In this document: one piece after another, positions 44,501 to 55,444 of the stretch
Numbering within the stretch: position 1 is the stretch's first letter
Layout: every line of letters begins with the position of its first letter
Source: Pseudomonas agarici
GTDB lineage: Bacteria; Pseudomonadota; Gammaproteobacteria; Pseudomonadales; Pseudomonadaceae
Length of the DNA: 64,000 nt
Direction of reading: 5' to 3'
NCBI RefSeq assembly: GCF_900109755.1
Contig: NZ_FOAR01000015.1
Span: forward strand, 1-64,000
The notes under the pieces: model-generated
What the model was told of the DNA's origin: nothing
The model's input: only the letters and a program-made list of their open reading frames with translations
Databases searched by the model: none
Translations under genes and position numbers: made by a program

Positions 44501-45414
44501 AGTACCGGCACCTCGCGCAACAACCACTGCGCCAGCACACCGCCGCCCTGCCCGGCCGGGTCGGCGCGCTCGCGCAGGCGATGACTGACCACAGACGGCA
44601 ACACGGCCTGGACATCTTCCGGAATCACATAATCACGCCCGGCCAGCAAGGCCCAGGCCCGGGCTGCGGCGAGGATCGCCAGGCTCGCCCTCGGCGAGAG
44701 TCCCCAGGCAAACCGCGCGTCACCACGGGTCGCGCCGACCAAGCGCAGCACATAGTCGACCAGCGCATCGCTGGCCCGGACCTGCTTGACCTCCTGCTGC
44801 AAGGCCGCCAGTTCGTGATGGCTGAGGATAGGCTGCAATCGTGGCAACAAATCTCGTCGCGAGTCGCCAAGCAACAGGGCCTTTTCCGCCGCTCTGGACG
44901 GGTAGCCGAGGGATACGCGCATCAGGAAGCGGTCCAACTGCGACTCGGGCAAGGCAAAGGTACCGCCCTGGCTCGTGGGGTTTTGTGTGGCGATCACAAA
45001 GAACGGCGAAGGCAGCGGGCGGGTGGCACCTTCAATGGTCACCTGCCCTTCTTCCATGGCCTCAAGCAACGCGCTCTGACTCTTGGGCGTGGCCCGGTTG
45101 ATTTCATCGGCCAGCACCAGCTCTGCGAAGATCGGCCCGGGGTGGAATACGAAGCAACCATTGTCCTTGTCGAATACCGAAGTGCCAAGGATATCGCTGG
45201 GCAGCAGATCGGAAGTGAACTGGATACGCTGGAAGCTCAGGCCGAGGACCTTGGCCAGGGTGTGACTGAGGGTCGTCTTGCCCATGCCGGGCAGGTCTTC
45301 GATGAGCAGATGGCCGTCGGCCAGAAGACAGCCGAGGGCCAGGCGAACCTGTGCATCCTTGCCTAATACCACTTGGTTGACAGCCTGCAAGCAGGCTTGC
45401 AGCTTACTGCGCAT
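44497..45414 (-). CDS. MoxR family AAA+ ATPase
   Basis: A 305-residue ATPase. Walker A is EDLPGMGKTTL near residue 44, Walker B LVLADEINRATPK near 105, sensor I IATQNPT near 143, and the MoxR-type LPESQLDRFLMR near 155. MoxR proteins act as chaperones for partner complexes with DUF58 and VWA proteins. It is the first gene of the operon moxR-DUF58-tgpA-CHAD, all joined by overlaps or short gaps. Confidence 0.92.
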   Translation of the reverse strand: MRSKLQACLQAVNQVVLGKDAQVRLALGCLLADGHLLIEDLPGMGKTTLSHTLAKVLGLSFQRIQFTSDLLPSDILGTSVFDKDNGCFVFHPGPIFAELVLADEINRATPKSQSALLEAMEEGQVTIEGATRPLPSPFFVIATQNPTSQGGTFALPESQLDRFLMRVSLGYPSRAAEKALLLGDSRRDLLPRLQPILSHHELAALQQEVKQVRASDALVDYVLRLVGATRGDARFAWGLSPRASLAILAAARAWALLAGRDYVIPEDVQAVLPSVVSHRLRERADPAGQGGGVLAQWLLREVPVL

Positions 45415-45463
45415 AGGCAGGCATCCAAACGCGGGGAGACGCCGCAGATGTTACAGGTTTTTT

Positions 45464-45494
45464 GATCGTTCCCACGCAAAGCGCCGGAACGATC
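45464..45494. repeat. REP-like palindrome
   Basis: Arms GATCGTTCC (45464-45472) and GGAACGATC (45486-45494) enclose CGC-AAA-GCG. It contains GTTCCCACGC, a word common in Pseudomonas intergenic palindromes and shared with the element at 50536-50569. It lies between the lipoprotein gene and moxR. Confidence 0.6.
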
Positions 45495-45503
45495 CCCCGA
45501 GGC

Positions 45504-45782
45504 TCAACGCCCGGCGCGCGACTCGCGGATGTAGAAGCGTGCCTTCTCGGCCTTGGACGAACAGCCTTCGTAGGCTTCGAACTGTTGCTGGGTTTTGGCC
45601 CCAGTCAACAACGACAGGGCCTTGGAGTAACTGACGGTGCCGGCAAAGCCTTCGGCCTTGGCCAGGTCAAGCTCGCGCCAGGCAGCATCCAACTGGCTAC
45701 CGCAGCTCTCGCGATAGGCAGTCTTGCCCGCGCAACCGGCCAACACCAACGCAATCAATGGCACACAGATCCAGGCTTTCAT
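45504..45782 (-). CDS. Small lipoprotein
   Basis: A 92-residue protein with a lipoprotein signal peptide: ICVPLIALVLAGCAG, where LAGC is the lipobox and the Cys becomes residue 1. The mature part, SCGSQLDAAWRELDLAKAEG, resembles small DUF4398-type lipoproteins with helical repeats, though I am not sure of the family. The ATG at 45782 has GAGG 8 bases upstream. It is read towards moxR but separated by a palindrome. Confidence 0.75.
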   Translation of the reverse strand: MKAWICVPLIALVLAGCAGKTAYRESCGSQLDAAWRELDLAKAEGFAGTVSYSKALSLLTGAKTQQQFEAYEGCSSKAEKARFYIRESRAGR

Positions 45783-46024
45783 CGATGACACCTCAAGAAA
45801 AAACAATCGTGCAGGTTATGACGGTGTGCCAGGCAAAAAGTGCCTTGCTCTACTCTACAAGCTTAGCCAGTCAATATGAACAATAGGCGTCCGACCCGCC
45901 GAACTCGGCCAACAGAACCAGTGGCCGGTACGGTGAGTTCGTTAGCTTAAGTTCGCAGACCACTCGCGATTGTGCCACAACAGCCTATGGGCGCATTGTT
46001 AGTAACCGACCGTTCAAGGAATCC

Positions 46025-47068
46025 ATGATGAAAAAGCGTGTCGCATTGGTGTTGGGCTCAGGTGGAGCCCGGGGTTATACCCATATCGGGGTGATCGAGG
46101 AAATCGAACGGCGCGGTTATGAAATTACCTGCATCGCCGGTTGTTCCATGGGCGCGGTGGTCGGTGGCATCTATGCTGCCGGCAAGCTGGAGGAGTACCG
46201 CAAGTGGATCGAAAGCCTGGACTATCTCGATGTGTTGCGCCTGGTGGATGTGAGTTTTCGGCTCGGGGCGATCCGTGGCGAAAAGGTCTTCGGCCAGATC
46301 CGCAAGATCGTCGGCGAGATCAATATCGAAGACCTGCGCATCCCTTACACAGCCGTCGCCACCGACCTGACCAACCAGCAGGAGATCTGGTTCCAGGAAG
46401 GTTGTCTGCATCAGGCCATGCGCGCTTCGGCGGCGATCCCAAGCCTGTTCACGCCGGTGATGCAGGGCAATCGCATGTTGGTCGACGGTGGCATTCTCAA
46501 TCCGCTGCCGATTGTGCCGGTGGTTTCCAGCCACTGCGACCTGATCATCGCCGTCAACCTCAACTCGACCAACCAGAAGCACTATCAACTGCCGGTGATC
46601 CAGCGTCCGCCTGCCTTCAAGAGCCGTTTTAACAACCTGCTCAGCTCCATGGGTTCGCGCCTGCCCTTCCGGCGCAAGCAGGCCGAAGAGCTGTTGCGCA
46701 TCGAACAGCAGACCTTCGCCGCCGACTCCGCGGATATTGCCAACCCCTGGCTTGAACCGGCAGAGCCCGATGCCCAGCAACCTGCGGCGGCCCCTCAAAC
46801 TGCGGGTGCGCCGAAATCGGCCACCGGTTCATTTATCATCGACAACGTCGGCCCGGCTTCGCTGCTGGACCTGATCAACCAGAGTTTCGAGGTGATGCAA
46901 ACCTCGCTGGCGCAATACAAGATCGCCGGATATCCGCCGGATATCCTGATCAACGTGCCCAAGCGCGTGTGCCGGCTCTTCGAGTTCTACAAGGCACCGG
47001 AACTGATCGCCCTGGGTCGCGAGATCGCCCGCGACACCATGGATCGTTATGAGCAGGAGCGGCGCTGA
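46025..47068 (+). CDS. Patatin-like phospholipase
   Basis: A 347-residue serine acyl hydrolase. The oxyanion motif GSGGARG lies at residues 11-17, the nucleophile Ser41 in GCSMG, and the catalytic Asp in VDGGILNPLP near 155. This is the RssA/YlbK-like bacterial patatin branch. A Pro/Ala-rich linker (about 245-265) precedes a conserved C-terminal helical part. AAGGA precedes two adjacent ATGs. It is convergent with kdpE, 40 bases apart. Confidence 0.9.
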   Translation: MMKKRVALVLGSGGARGYTHIGVIEEIERRGYEITCIAGCSMGAVVGGIYAAGKLEEYRKWIESLDYLDVLRLVDVSFRLGAIRGEKVFGQIRKIVGEINIEDLRIPYTAVATDLTNQQEIWFQEGCLHQAMRASAAIPSLFTPVMQGNRMLVDGGILNPLPIVPVVSSHCDLIIAVNLNSTNQKHYQLPVIQRPPAFKSRFNNLLSSMGSRLPFRRKQAEELLRIEQQTFAADSADIANPWLEPAEPDAQQPAAAPQTAGAPKSATGSFIIDNVGPASLLDLINQSFEVMQTSLAQYKIAGYPPDILINVPKRVCRLFEFYKAPELIALGREIARDTMDRYEQERR

Positions 47069-47108
47069 CTGGATTTTGATCCGTCTCCACACTAAAGCGT
47101 GGCCACGA

Positions 47109-47822
47109 TCAAACAGCGGGATGCACTCCGTCCTGGTTATCGAGCAGGCGATAGCCGACGCCCGCCTCGGTGACGATAAAGCGTGGCCGGGTCGGATCGT
47201 CCGCCAGTTTCTGGCGCAGATGGCCCACTACGATCCGCAGGTAATGACTGTCGTCGGTATGGGTCGGTCCCCAGATATCCTTGAGCAGTTGCTGTTGGGT
47301 GATCACTCGCCCGCAATGCCGTGCCAACTGGGCCAGCACCGCGTACTCCTTGCGCGTCAACGCCACCTGCGCGCCGTCCAGCAGCACTCGCCGATAGGCC
47401 AGGTCAACGGTCAACGGGCCGAACTTCAAGGCGGCTTCCTGGGTTTCCCCGTTGGGCGCCTGGCGTAACAGTGCACGGATCCGCGCCAGGAACTCCTGGA
47501 TGCCGAAGGGCTTGGTCACATAGTCATTGGCACCACCGTCCAGAGCCTGGACTTTTTGCCCTTCGCTGGCCCGCACCGACAGCACCAGCACCGGCGCCGT
47601 GGACCATTGGCGAAACTCGCGCAGCACCTGCTGACCGTCCATGTCCGGCAGGCCGAGGTCGAGCACCAACAAGTCGGGCTTGTTCAGCGCCGCATGGGCC
47701 AGGCCTTCGGCGCCCGTTCCGGCCTCCAGTATCTTGTAACCTTGGGAGGCGAGGCTGATACGCAGGAACTTGCGAATCTGCGGTTCGTCGTCGATGACCA
47801 GGATGGTCGAGCTCTGGCTCAT
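47109..47822 (-). CDS. kdpE: Response regulator KdpE
   Basis: A 237-residue OmpR-class regulator. The receiver domain begins TILVIDDEP; the phosphorylated Asp is in LLVLDLGLPDMDG near residue 58 and the conserved Lys in VTKPFG near 107. The C-terminal winged helix has LTRKEYAVLAQLARH and HYLRIVVGHLRQKL. It activates kdpFABC when phosphorylated by KdpD. The start MSQSSTILV lies 36 bases after kdpD; its ribosome site is weak. Confidence 0.93.
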   Translation of the reverse strand: MSQSSTILVIDDEPQIRKFLRISLASQGYKILEAGTGAEGLAHAALNKPDLLVLDLGLPDMDGQQVLREFRQWSTAPVLVLSVRASEGQKVQALDGGANDYVTKPFGIQEFLARIRALLRQAPNGETQEAALKFGPLTVDLAYRRVLLDGAQVALTRKEYAVLAQLARHCGRVITQQQLLKDIWGPTHTDDSHYLRIVVGHLRQKLADDPTRPRFIVTEAGVGYRLLDNQDGVHPAV

Positions 47823-47858
47823 AATTGCAACATCGTGGCGAGGGTTCGCCACAGCATA

Positions 47859-50510
47859 TCAGGCCTCACTTTCAAATCCCGGTTGCTCCCGCAGCGGAAG
47901 GAATAACGTCACACAGGTGCCACGGCCGGCGATACCGTCATCCACCTCGATATGCCCGCCGTGGGCGCCGACCATGCCCAGGCAGATTGCCAGCCCCAGG
48001 CCTGTGCCCTGGCCGCCACGATCGCCACGGGCAGCGGTGTAGAACATGTCGAAAATCTTCGCCCGCTCATCCTCCGGGATTCCCGGACCTTCGTCGCTGA
48101 CGGCAAAGAACAGCTCGCCGCCGATCACCCCGGCACGCACCTGCAGGCGGCCATGCTGCACAGAAAAGCGCGCGGCGTTTTCCATGACATTGATCAGTGC
48201 CTGTTCGATCAGCGCCGCATGCACGTAGAGCAACGGCAACTCGGCCGGTACCTCGGTGCTCACCTGCAACGGCGCGAGGACCGTCCGCAACCGGTTCAGC
48301 GCACTGGCGACGATGTCCGCAGGCGATACCCAGTCCCGGGCCAGTTTCAGCGCGCCATGGCCCAGGCGCGTCATGTCCAGCAGGTTCTGGATATACCGGT
48401 CCAGCCGCTCGGCCTCGTCGCGGGTGCCCTCCAGCAGTTCCCGGCGGTCCTCCAGGGGAATCGCTTCGCCCAACGCCAACAGACTGTCGATACTGCCGCG
48501 CATTGAGGTCAACGGGGTGCGCAGGTCGTGGGACACCGATGCCAGCAAGGCACTACGCAACTGCTCGGTTTCTCCGTGCAAGCGCGCCGCCTCAAGATCG
48601 TCGGCCAATTGTGCCCGCGCCAGTGCCTGGGCCAACGGCTGGCTGAGGGCGGCCAGCAGGCGACGGCGCTGGCCCGTGAGCGGCTGGCCTTCTCGCGGAC
48701 GAACACCGAGCAGCGCCAGCGGCCCCTCTTCCACCGACAATGGCCACCACCACCAGCTACCGGAGGGCAAAGTACTCGTGCCCATCCCGGCCGGCTGATT
48801 GTGCTGCCAGGCCCAGTCGGCCGCCGCGCGCTCGGGCTCGGAAAACCGTAGCGGTCCGCCGGTCTCGACCTTCCAGCCACTCTGGCCGTCGCGATTGAGC
48901 AGGCACAGTTCCAGCTCTTCCCAGCCGCTGAGGTGTTGCGACGCGGCGCTGATCACCGCCTGACGGTCGGTGGCAGCCGTCAGCTTGCGCGACAAGTCGA
49001 GCAGCTCGCTGGTTTCTTCCTGGGTATCGCGCAGGGCTTGCAACTGCCGCCGCTGACGCGCCGCCAGGTTACCGGTGAGCGCCGCCATCATCAGGAAGAA
49101 CAGCAGCGTCAGCACATCCTCTTCACGCTGAATCGCAAAGGAAAAATTCGGCGGAATAAACAGGAAGTCATAGGTCAGGAATGACAGCACCGCACAAGCC
49201 AGGGACGGGCCGAGGCTGCTGCGAACCGCCACCAGCAATACGGCGGCAAGAAATACCAGCGAGATATTCGGCAACGGCAACACACCGGCCACGGCCCAGG
49301 CCAGGGTACTGGCCAAGACCGTCGCCAACAGCGCCAACAGGTAGTCGAGCCAGACCACGCTCTGCGGCTCTCGCACACGCGGCTGACGTTGTTCTTCCTG
49401 GCTGCCCAAGACGTTGATTTCCAAGCCCGGGGCATTGCGCAACAGCCGCGCCGCCAGGCCACCGCCGAACAGGCGACGACGCAGGCGCTGGCGCGACTGC
49501 CCGACCAGCACCAGGCTGGCACGGCGTTCAGTTGCATGCTGGATCAGCGTCCTGGCCACTTCACCGGCCCGCAGTTGCACCACCTCGCCGCCCAGCCGTT
49601 CCGCCAGTTGCTGAGCACTTTGCAGGCGCAGGCGCGACGGCTCGTCACGCGCCCTGCCGTTATCCACATGCACCAGGCTCCAAGGCAGGTGTCGGCGCTG
49701 AGCGACCCGGCTGGCATGGCGAACTAAGCGCTCGGCCTGAGCATCGCCATCCACCCCCACCAGCAGCCGCCCACGGATGGCCGGCGCGGCCTCGCCGCGG
49801 GTCCGGTAGCCCTGGGCCAAATCGTTGTCGATCTGGGCCGCGGCTGTCTGCATGGCCAGCTCACGCAGGGCAGTGAGGTTGGTCTGGGTGAAGAACGCAT
49901 CGATCGCCGCCCGCGCCAACTCCGGCACATAAACCTTGCCGTCGCGCAGGCGCTCCAGCAACTCCCGTGGTGGCAGGTCGATCAGCAGTAATTCATCGGC
50001 TTCCTGCAGGACCCAGTCGGGCACGGTCTCACGCACCTGCACCCCGGTGATGCCGCGCACCTGGTCATTGAGGCTTTCCAGGTGCTGGACATTGACCGTG
50101 GTGAAGACGTCGATACCGGCCGCCATCAGCTCCTGGACATCCTGCCAGCGTTTGACGTGGCGGCTGTCGGGGGCGTTGCTGTGGGCCAGTTCATCGACCA
50201 ACACCAGTTTCGGCCTGGCCTTGAGCAGACCGTCAAGGTCTAGTTCCTCGAGCACCACGCCACGGTATTCGGACCGCAGCAGGGGTTGTTGCACCAAGCC
50301 GCCGAGCAGTGCCTCGGTCTCGGCCCGCCCATGGGTTTCCACCACCCCGGCGATCAATTGCACACCCTGACGCAACTGACTGTGGGCGGCCAGCAGCATC
50401 GCATAGGTCTTGCCCACGCCAGGAGCGGCACCGAGAAACACCTTGAGCCGGCCACGACCGTCGCGGGGCAGTTCTGCTAACAGCGCGTCGGCGCGACCGG
50501 AATCACTCAT
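47859..50510 (-). CDS. kdpD: Potassium sensor histidine kinase KdpD
   Basis: An 883-residue sensor kinase. The N-terminal KdpD domain has the ATP loop GAAPGVGKTYAML, a USP-like domain follows (about 250-370), then four membrane helices (about 395-490), a GAF-like region, the H-box SHDLRTPLTSMRGS, and an ATPase domain with DEGPGIPEDE and GTGLGLAI. It senses low potassium or osmotic stress. The start MSDSGRADALL gives the usual Pseudomonas length; an ATG ten codons earlier also has a GGGGAA site. Confidence 0.94.
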   Translation of the reverse strand: MSDSGRADALLAELPRDGRGRLKVFLGAAPGVGKTYAMLLAAHSQLRQGVQLIAGVVETHGRAETEALLGGLVQQPLLRSEYRGVVLEELDLDGLLKARPKLVLVDELAHSNAPDSRHVKRWQDVQELMAAGIDVFTTVNVQHLESLNDQVRGITGVQVRETVPDWVLQEADELLLIDLPPRELLERLRDGKVYVPELARAAIDAFFTQTNLTALRELAMQTAAAQIDNDLAQGYRTRGEAAPAIRGRLLVGVDGDAQAERLVRHASRVAQRRHLPWSLVHVDNGRARDEPSRLRLQSAQQLAERLGGEVVQLRAGEVARTLIQHATERRASLVLVGQSRQRLRRRLFGGGLAARLLRNAPGLEINVLGSQEEQRQPRVREPQSVVWLDYLLALLATVLASTLAWAVAGVLPLPNISLVFLAAVLLVAVRSSLGPSLACAVLSFLTYDFLFIPPNFSFAIQREEDVLTLLFFLMMAALTGNLAARQRRQLQALRDTQEETSELLDLSRKLTAATDRQAVISAASQHLSGWEELELCLLNRDGQSGWKVETGGPLRFSEPERAAADWAWQHNQPAGMGTSTLPSGSWWWWPLSVEEGPLALLGVRPREGQPLTGQRRRLLAALSQPLAQALARAQLADDLEAARLHGETEQLRSALLASVSHDLRTPLTSMRGSIDSLLALGEAIPLEDRRELLEGTRDEAERLDRYIQNLLDMTRLGHGALKLARDWVSPADIVASALNRLRTVLAPLQVSTEVPAELPLLYVHAALIEQALINVMENAARFSVQHGRLQVRAGVIGGELFFAVSDEGPGIPEDERAKIFDMFYTAARGDRGGQGTGLGLAICLGMVGAHGGHIEVDDGIAGRGTCVTLFLPLREQPGFESEA

Positions 50511-50535
50511 CTCGGGGTTCCCATCATCAATTGTC

Positions 50536-50569
50536 TTCATTGTTCCCCGTTCCGCGTGGGAACAATGAA
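50536..50569. repeat. REP-like palindrome between kdpC and kdpD
   Basis: Perfect 12-base arms TTCATTGTTCCC (50536-50547) and GGGAACAATGAA (50558-50569) around a 10-base loop. Read on the minus strand it contains GTTCCCACGC like the element at 45464-45494. It could act as an mRNA stability element separating structural from regulatory kdp genes. Confidence 0.65.
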
Positions 50570-50573
50570 CAAC

Positions 50574-51125
50574 TCACTTGGAGATATCGACCAGCGCCGC
50601 ATTCAATGCAAGCACGTTGACCACCGGCGGGCCAACCAACGGCTGTTCGATCTGCGCCTCCAGCAGTTCCTCGAGGGTCGCCGCCGGCAGATTGCGCGCC
50701 TGCGCTACCCGCGCCAGTTGATAGCGAACCGCCGCCGGTGGCAAGTGCGGATCGAGGCCACTGCCGGAAGTGGTCAGCGATGCCAGCGGCACCGGCCCTT
50801 GGCCGGGCACGGCCTGCGTGGTCGCATCAGCGAAAATCCGCGTGGCCAGCGCCGGGTTGCTCGGCGACAGGTTGCTCGCACCACTGGCCACGGTCGCGAA
50901 GGCCACCGCCGAGGGACGCGGGTGAAACCAGCCATCGCCGCTGAAATCCTGGGCGATCAGGGCCGAACCGCGCACCTTGCCATCGGCATCGCGTACCAGG
51001 CTGCCATTGGCCTGGCTCGGGAAAACTATCTGGGCCACGCCAGTCACCGCCAGGGGATAGGCGACACCGGTCATCAGGGTCATCAACAGCAACAGGCTCA
51101 AGGCCGGGCGCCACACACTAGACAT
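50574..51125 (-). CDS. kdpC: Potassium-transporting ATPase subunit C
   Basis: A 183-residue single-pass membrane subunit. The membrane helix is [22 protein letters not shown] without its first residues, and the conserved ligand-like region reads YFHPRPS-like GWFHPRPSA, followed by [12 protein letters not shown] and [11 protein letters not shown]. It stabilises the KdpFABC complex and helps nucleotide binding. The ATG at 51125 has GAGGAA nearby. Confidence 0.94.
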   Translation of the reverse strand: MSSVWRPALSLLLLMTLMTGVAYPLAVTGVAQIVFPSQANGSLVRDADGKVRGSALIAQDFSGDGWFHPRPSAVAFATVASGASNLSPSNPALATRIFADATTQAVPGQGPVPLASLTTSGSGLDPHLPPAAVRYQLARVAQARNLPAATLEELLEAQIEQPLVGPPVVNVLALNAALVDISK

Positions 51126-51200
51126 GTTCAATTCCTCGAATTCAGGGGAGGTACACCCCCTGCGAGTGCCGGCCTGCCGACACCCAGCGGGGGAAACGCA

Positions 51201-53258
<2,058 letters not shown>

Positions 53259-53266
53259 CTAAATCC

Positions 53267-54976
53267 TCAGCCCTTGAACCCAAGGGCAGCCATGCGCAAA
53301 TGTTCGGCAATCGGCCCAAGGGCCAGGGTCGGCAGGAACGTCAGGCCGCCCACCAGCAAGATGGTTACGGTCAACAAGGTGACAAACAGCGGACCATGGG
53401 TCGGGAAGCTGTTCTGGCCGATCGGCGCAGCCTTCTTCGCCGCCAGGCTACCGGCCAGGGCGAGTACCGGGAGGATGTAGCCGAAGCGCCCGAGCAACAT
53501 GCTCAAGCTCAGCATCAGGTTGTGGAACGGCGTGTTGGCACTGAAACCGCCGAACCCCGAACCGTTGTTGGCACTGGCCGAGGTGTAGGCGTAGAGCAAC
53601 TGGCTAAAACCATGGGGGCCAGGATTGCTGACGGCACTCGCAGGCCCTGGCAGCGTCGCGGCAATTGCACCGAGCACCAACACGCCCACCGGCATCACCA
53701 GCAAAGTCAGCACCAGCAGTTGCACTTCCCTGGCTTGGAGCTTCTTGCCCAGGTATTCCGGGGTACGACCGATCATCAGGCCCGCAAGGAACACCGCAAT
53801 CAACACATTCAGCAGCATGCCGTAGAGGCCGGCACCGACACCGCCGAAGATCACCTCGCCAACCATCATGTTGACCAGTGCGACCATCCCGCTCAGCGGA
53901 TTGAGGCTGTCGTGCATGGCATTGACCGAACCGTTGGACGCCGCCGTGGTAGTCACCGCCCAGAGCACGCTGGCGGTGGTGCCGAAACGGGTTTCCTTGC
54001 CTTCCATCGGTGCGGTCTGTTCCACCACCGGGCTGTCCAGGGTCGGATTCGGCTGATACTCGGCATACAGCGAGGTGGCACCGCCGGTCAGCAGCAGGGC
54101 CATTATACAAGCCATGATCGCTCGGCTCTGACGCAGGTCCTTGACGTAATGACCAAAAGTGAACACCAGCGCCGCCGGAATCAGGATGATCGATGCCAGT
54201 TCGAACAGATCGCTCCAGGCCGTCGGATTCTCGAACGGATGCGCCGAGTTGACCCCGAAAAAACCACCGCCGTTGGTACCCAGTTGCTTGATTGCGATCT
54301 GACTGGCTGCCGGGCCGAGTGGGATCACCTGGTCAGCGCCCTGCAGGGTCACGGCATTAATGTAATGGGCAAAGGTCTGCGGTACACCCTGCCAGACCAG
54401 GAACAGCGCCAGCACCAGGCACAATGGCAGCAGGCCGTAGAGGGTGGCTCGGGTCATGTCGACCCAGAAGTTGCCCAGAGTCGCCGCCGAACGCCGGCCG
54501 ATACCACGGCACAAGGCGACCAGCACGGCCAGGCCGGTAGCGGCACTGACGAAGTTCTGCACGGTCAGGCCGACCATCTGACTCAAGTAGCTCAGGGACG
54601 CTTCGCCGCTGTAGCTCTGCCAGTTGGTATTGGTCATGAAGCTGACGGCGGTGTTGAACGACAAGGTCCACGCCAGACCCTGCAGGTTCTGCGGGTTGAG
54701 CGGCAGGTATTGCTGGAGCTGCAGGATCACGAACAGCAGTGAGAAACCCGCCAGATTGAAGGCGAGCACGGCCAGGGCGTACTTCTGCCAGCTCTGCTCG
54801 GCCTTTTCATCAACCCCGGACAGGCGATAGCAAACCCGCTCCAGCGGCCCGAGCAACGGGCTCAGCCAGGTGCGCTGGCCTTCCATCACTTTGTAGTAGA
54901 ACCGCCCGAGAAAAGGGGCTGGGACCAACACCAGCGCCAGGAACGCCAGGATCAGCAAATAGTCATAACTGTGCAT
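53267..54976 (-). CDS. kdpA: Potassium-transporting ATPase subunit A
   Basis: A 569-residue channel-like subunit with about ten membrane segments and four selectivity-filter loops, for example SFMTNTNWQSYSGE near 120, LGTNGGGFFGVNSAHP near 240, and ASANNGSGFGGF near 475. It forms the potassium path of KdpFABC. The start MHSYDYLLIL has AGGAG 8 bases upstream and lies 11 bases after kdpF; an open frame extends further but overlaps kdpF. Confidence 0.95.
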   Translation of the reverse strand: MHSYDYLLILAFLALVLVPAPFLGRFYYKVMEGQRTWLSPLLGPLERVCYRLSGVDEKAEQSWQKYALAVLAFNLAGFSLLFVILQLQQYLPLNPQNLQGLAWTLSFNTAVSFMTNTNWQSYSGEASLSYLSQMVGLTVQNFVSAATGLAVLVALCRGIGRRSAATLGNFWVDMTRATLYGLLPLCLVLALFLVWQGVPQTFAHYINAVTLQGADQVIPLGPAASQIAIKQLGTNGGGFFGVNSAHPFENPTAWSDLFELASIILIPAALVFTFGHYVKDLRQSRAIMACIMALLLTGGATSLYAEYQPNPTLDSPVVEQTAPMEGKETRFGTTASVLWAVTTTAASNGSVNAMHDSLNPLSGMVALVNMMVGEVIFGGVGAGLYGMLLNVLIAVFLAGLMIGRTPEYLGKKLQAREVQLLVLTLLVMPVGVLVLGAIAATLPGPASAVSNPGPHGFSQLLYAYTSASANNGSGFGGFSANTPFHNLMLSLSMLLGRFGYILPVLALAGSLAAKKAAPIGQNSFPTHGPLFVTLLTVTILLVGGLTFLPTLALGPIAEHLRMAALGFKG

Positions 54977-54987
54977 AACCGCCGCTC

Positions 54988-55077
54988 CTAGTTCCGATCT
55001 GCGCGCAACAGCGCAACCAGTAGATAAATGAACAGTGCCACCGCCAGCAGCAGTGACACGCCGTCCAGAATGCTCAT
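54988..55077 (-). CDS. kdpF: Potassium-transporting ATPase subunit F
   Basis: A 29-residue peptide reading MSILDGVSLLLAVALF and ending LLVALLRADRN. It is one membrane helix and matches KdpF, a lipid-like stabiliser of the complex. It lies just upstream of kdpA on the same strand, as in other bacteria, and is the first gene of the kdp operon. A GGAGAAATCCC ribosome site precedes the ATG. Confidence 0.92.
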   Translation of the reverse strand: MSILDGVSLLLAVALFIYLLVALLRADRN

Positions 55078-55166
55078 GGGATTTCTCCGTGGCACAGCGA
55101 TTGCCGTGTGTGGAGCCATTGTCGGAAGGAAGGCTGTAAAGGAACGAGAGCGACACCCGGGGCAAT

Positions 55167-55184
55167 GCGTAAAGAAGGCGTAAA
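55167..55184 (-). promoter_or_regulatory. Possible KdpE binding site (11-base direct repeat)
   Basis: The minus strand reads TTTACGC-CTTC-TTTACGC, two identical 7-base words 11 bases apart, the phasing used by OmpR/KdpE-type dimers. It lies about 90-107 bases upstream of kdpF, suitable for an activator site. Confidence 0.45.
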
Positions 55185-55268
55185 GAGTGGGTTTACGTAA
55201 GCGTTACGCCCTAGAATCCGCGGACGGGTAACCGTGCCCCGCTACCGAGAGGGGTCGGGCGGTCATGA

Positions 55269-55292
55269 TTGTGTATCGAGACTGATACACAA
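55269..55292. repeat. Perfect inverted repeat in the kdp/two-component control region
   Basis: Arms TTGTGTATC (55269-55277) and GATACACAA (55284-55292) with a 6-base centre GAGACT. No T-run follows, so it is more like a dimer-binding site than a terminator. It lies about 150 bases before the response regulator gene. Confidence 0.5.
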
Positions 55293-55444
55293 CCGACAAC
55301 CGGCCAACATGCGGCGCCTGTAGCTTCTGGCGCAGCTATATTTGAAATGGGCTCCGCGCCTGGGGGCTCGAATCTCTATATCGTGCGACCCTCTCGTGGG
55401 GGCTTTTTTGTGCTTCGCGGCTTTACCGGCAGATAACCACACGC

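Larger units (their letters stand above)
55078..55444. other. Divergent control region of kdp and a two-component operon
   Basis: About 370 bases between kdpF and an OmpR-type regulator gene. It contains a possible KdpE direct repeat (55167-55184), a perfect 9-base inverted repeat (55269-55292) and a C/G-rich stem followed by TTTTTT near 55388-55410. No gene is supported; a short minus-strand frame at 55263-55493 looks fortuitous. Confidence 0.55.

Noticed and set aside
55330..55410. A tRNA-like stretch (GGGCTCGAATC) with a following T-run
   Set aside because: The would-be T-stem does not pair and no acceptor or anticodon stem could be drawn.
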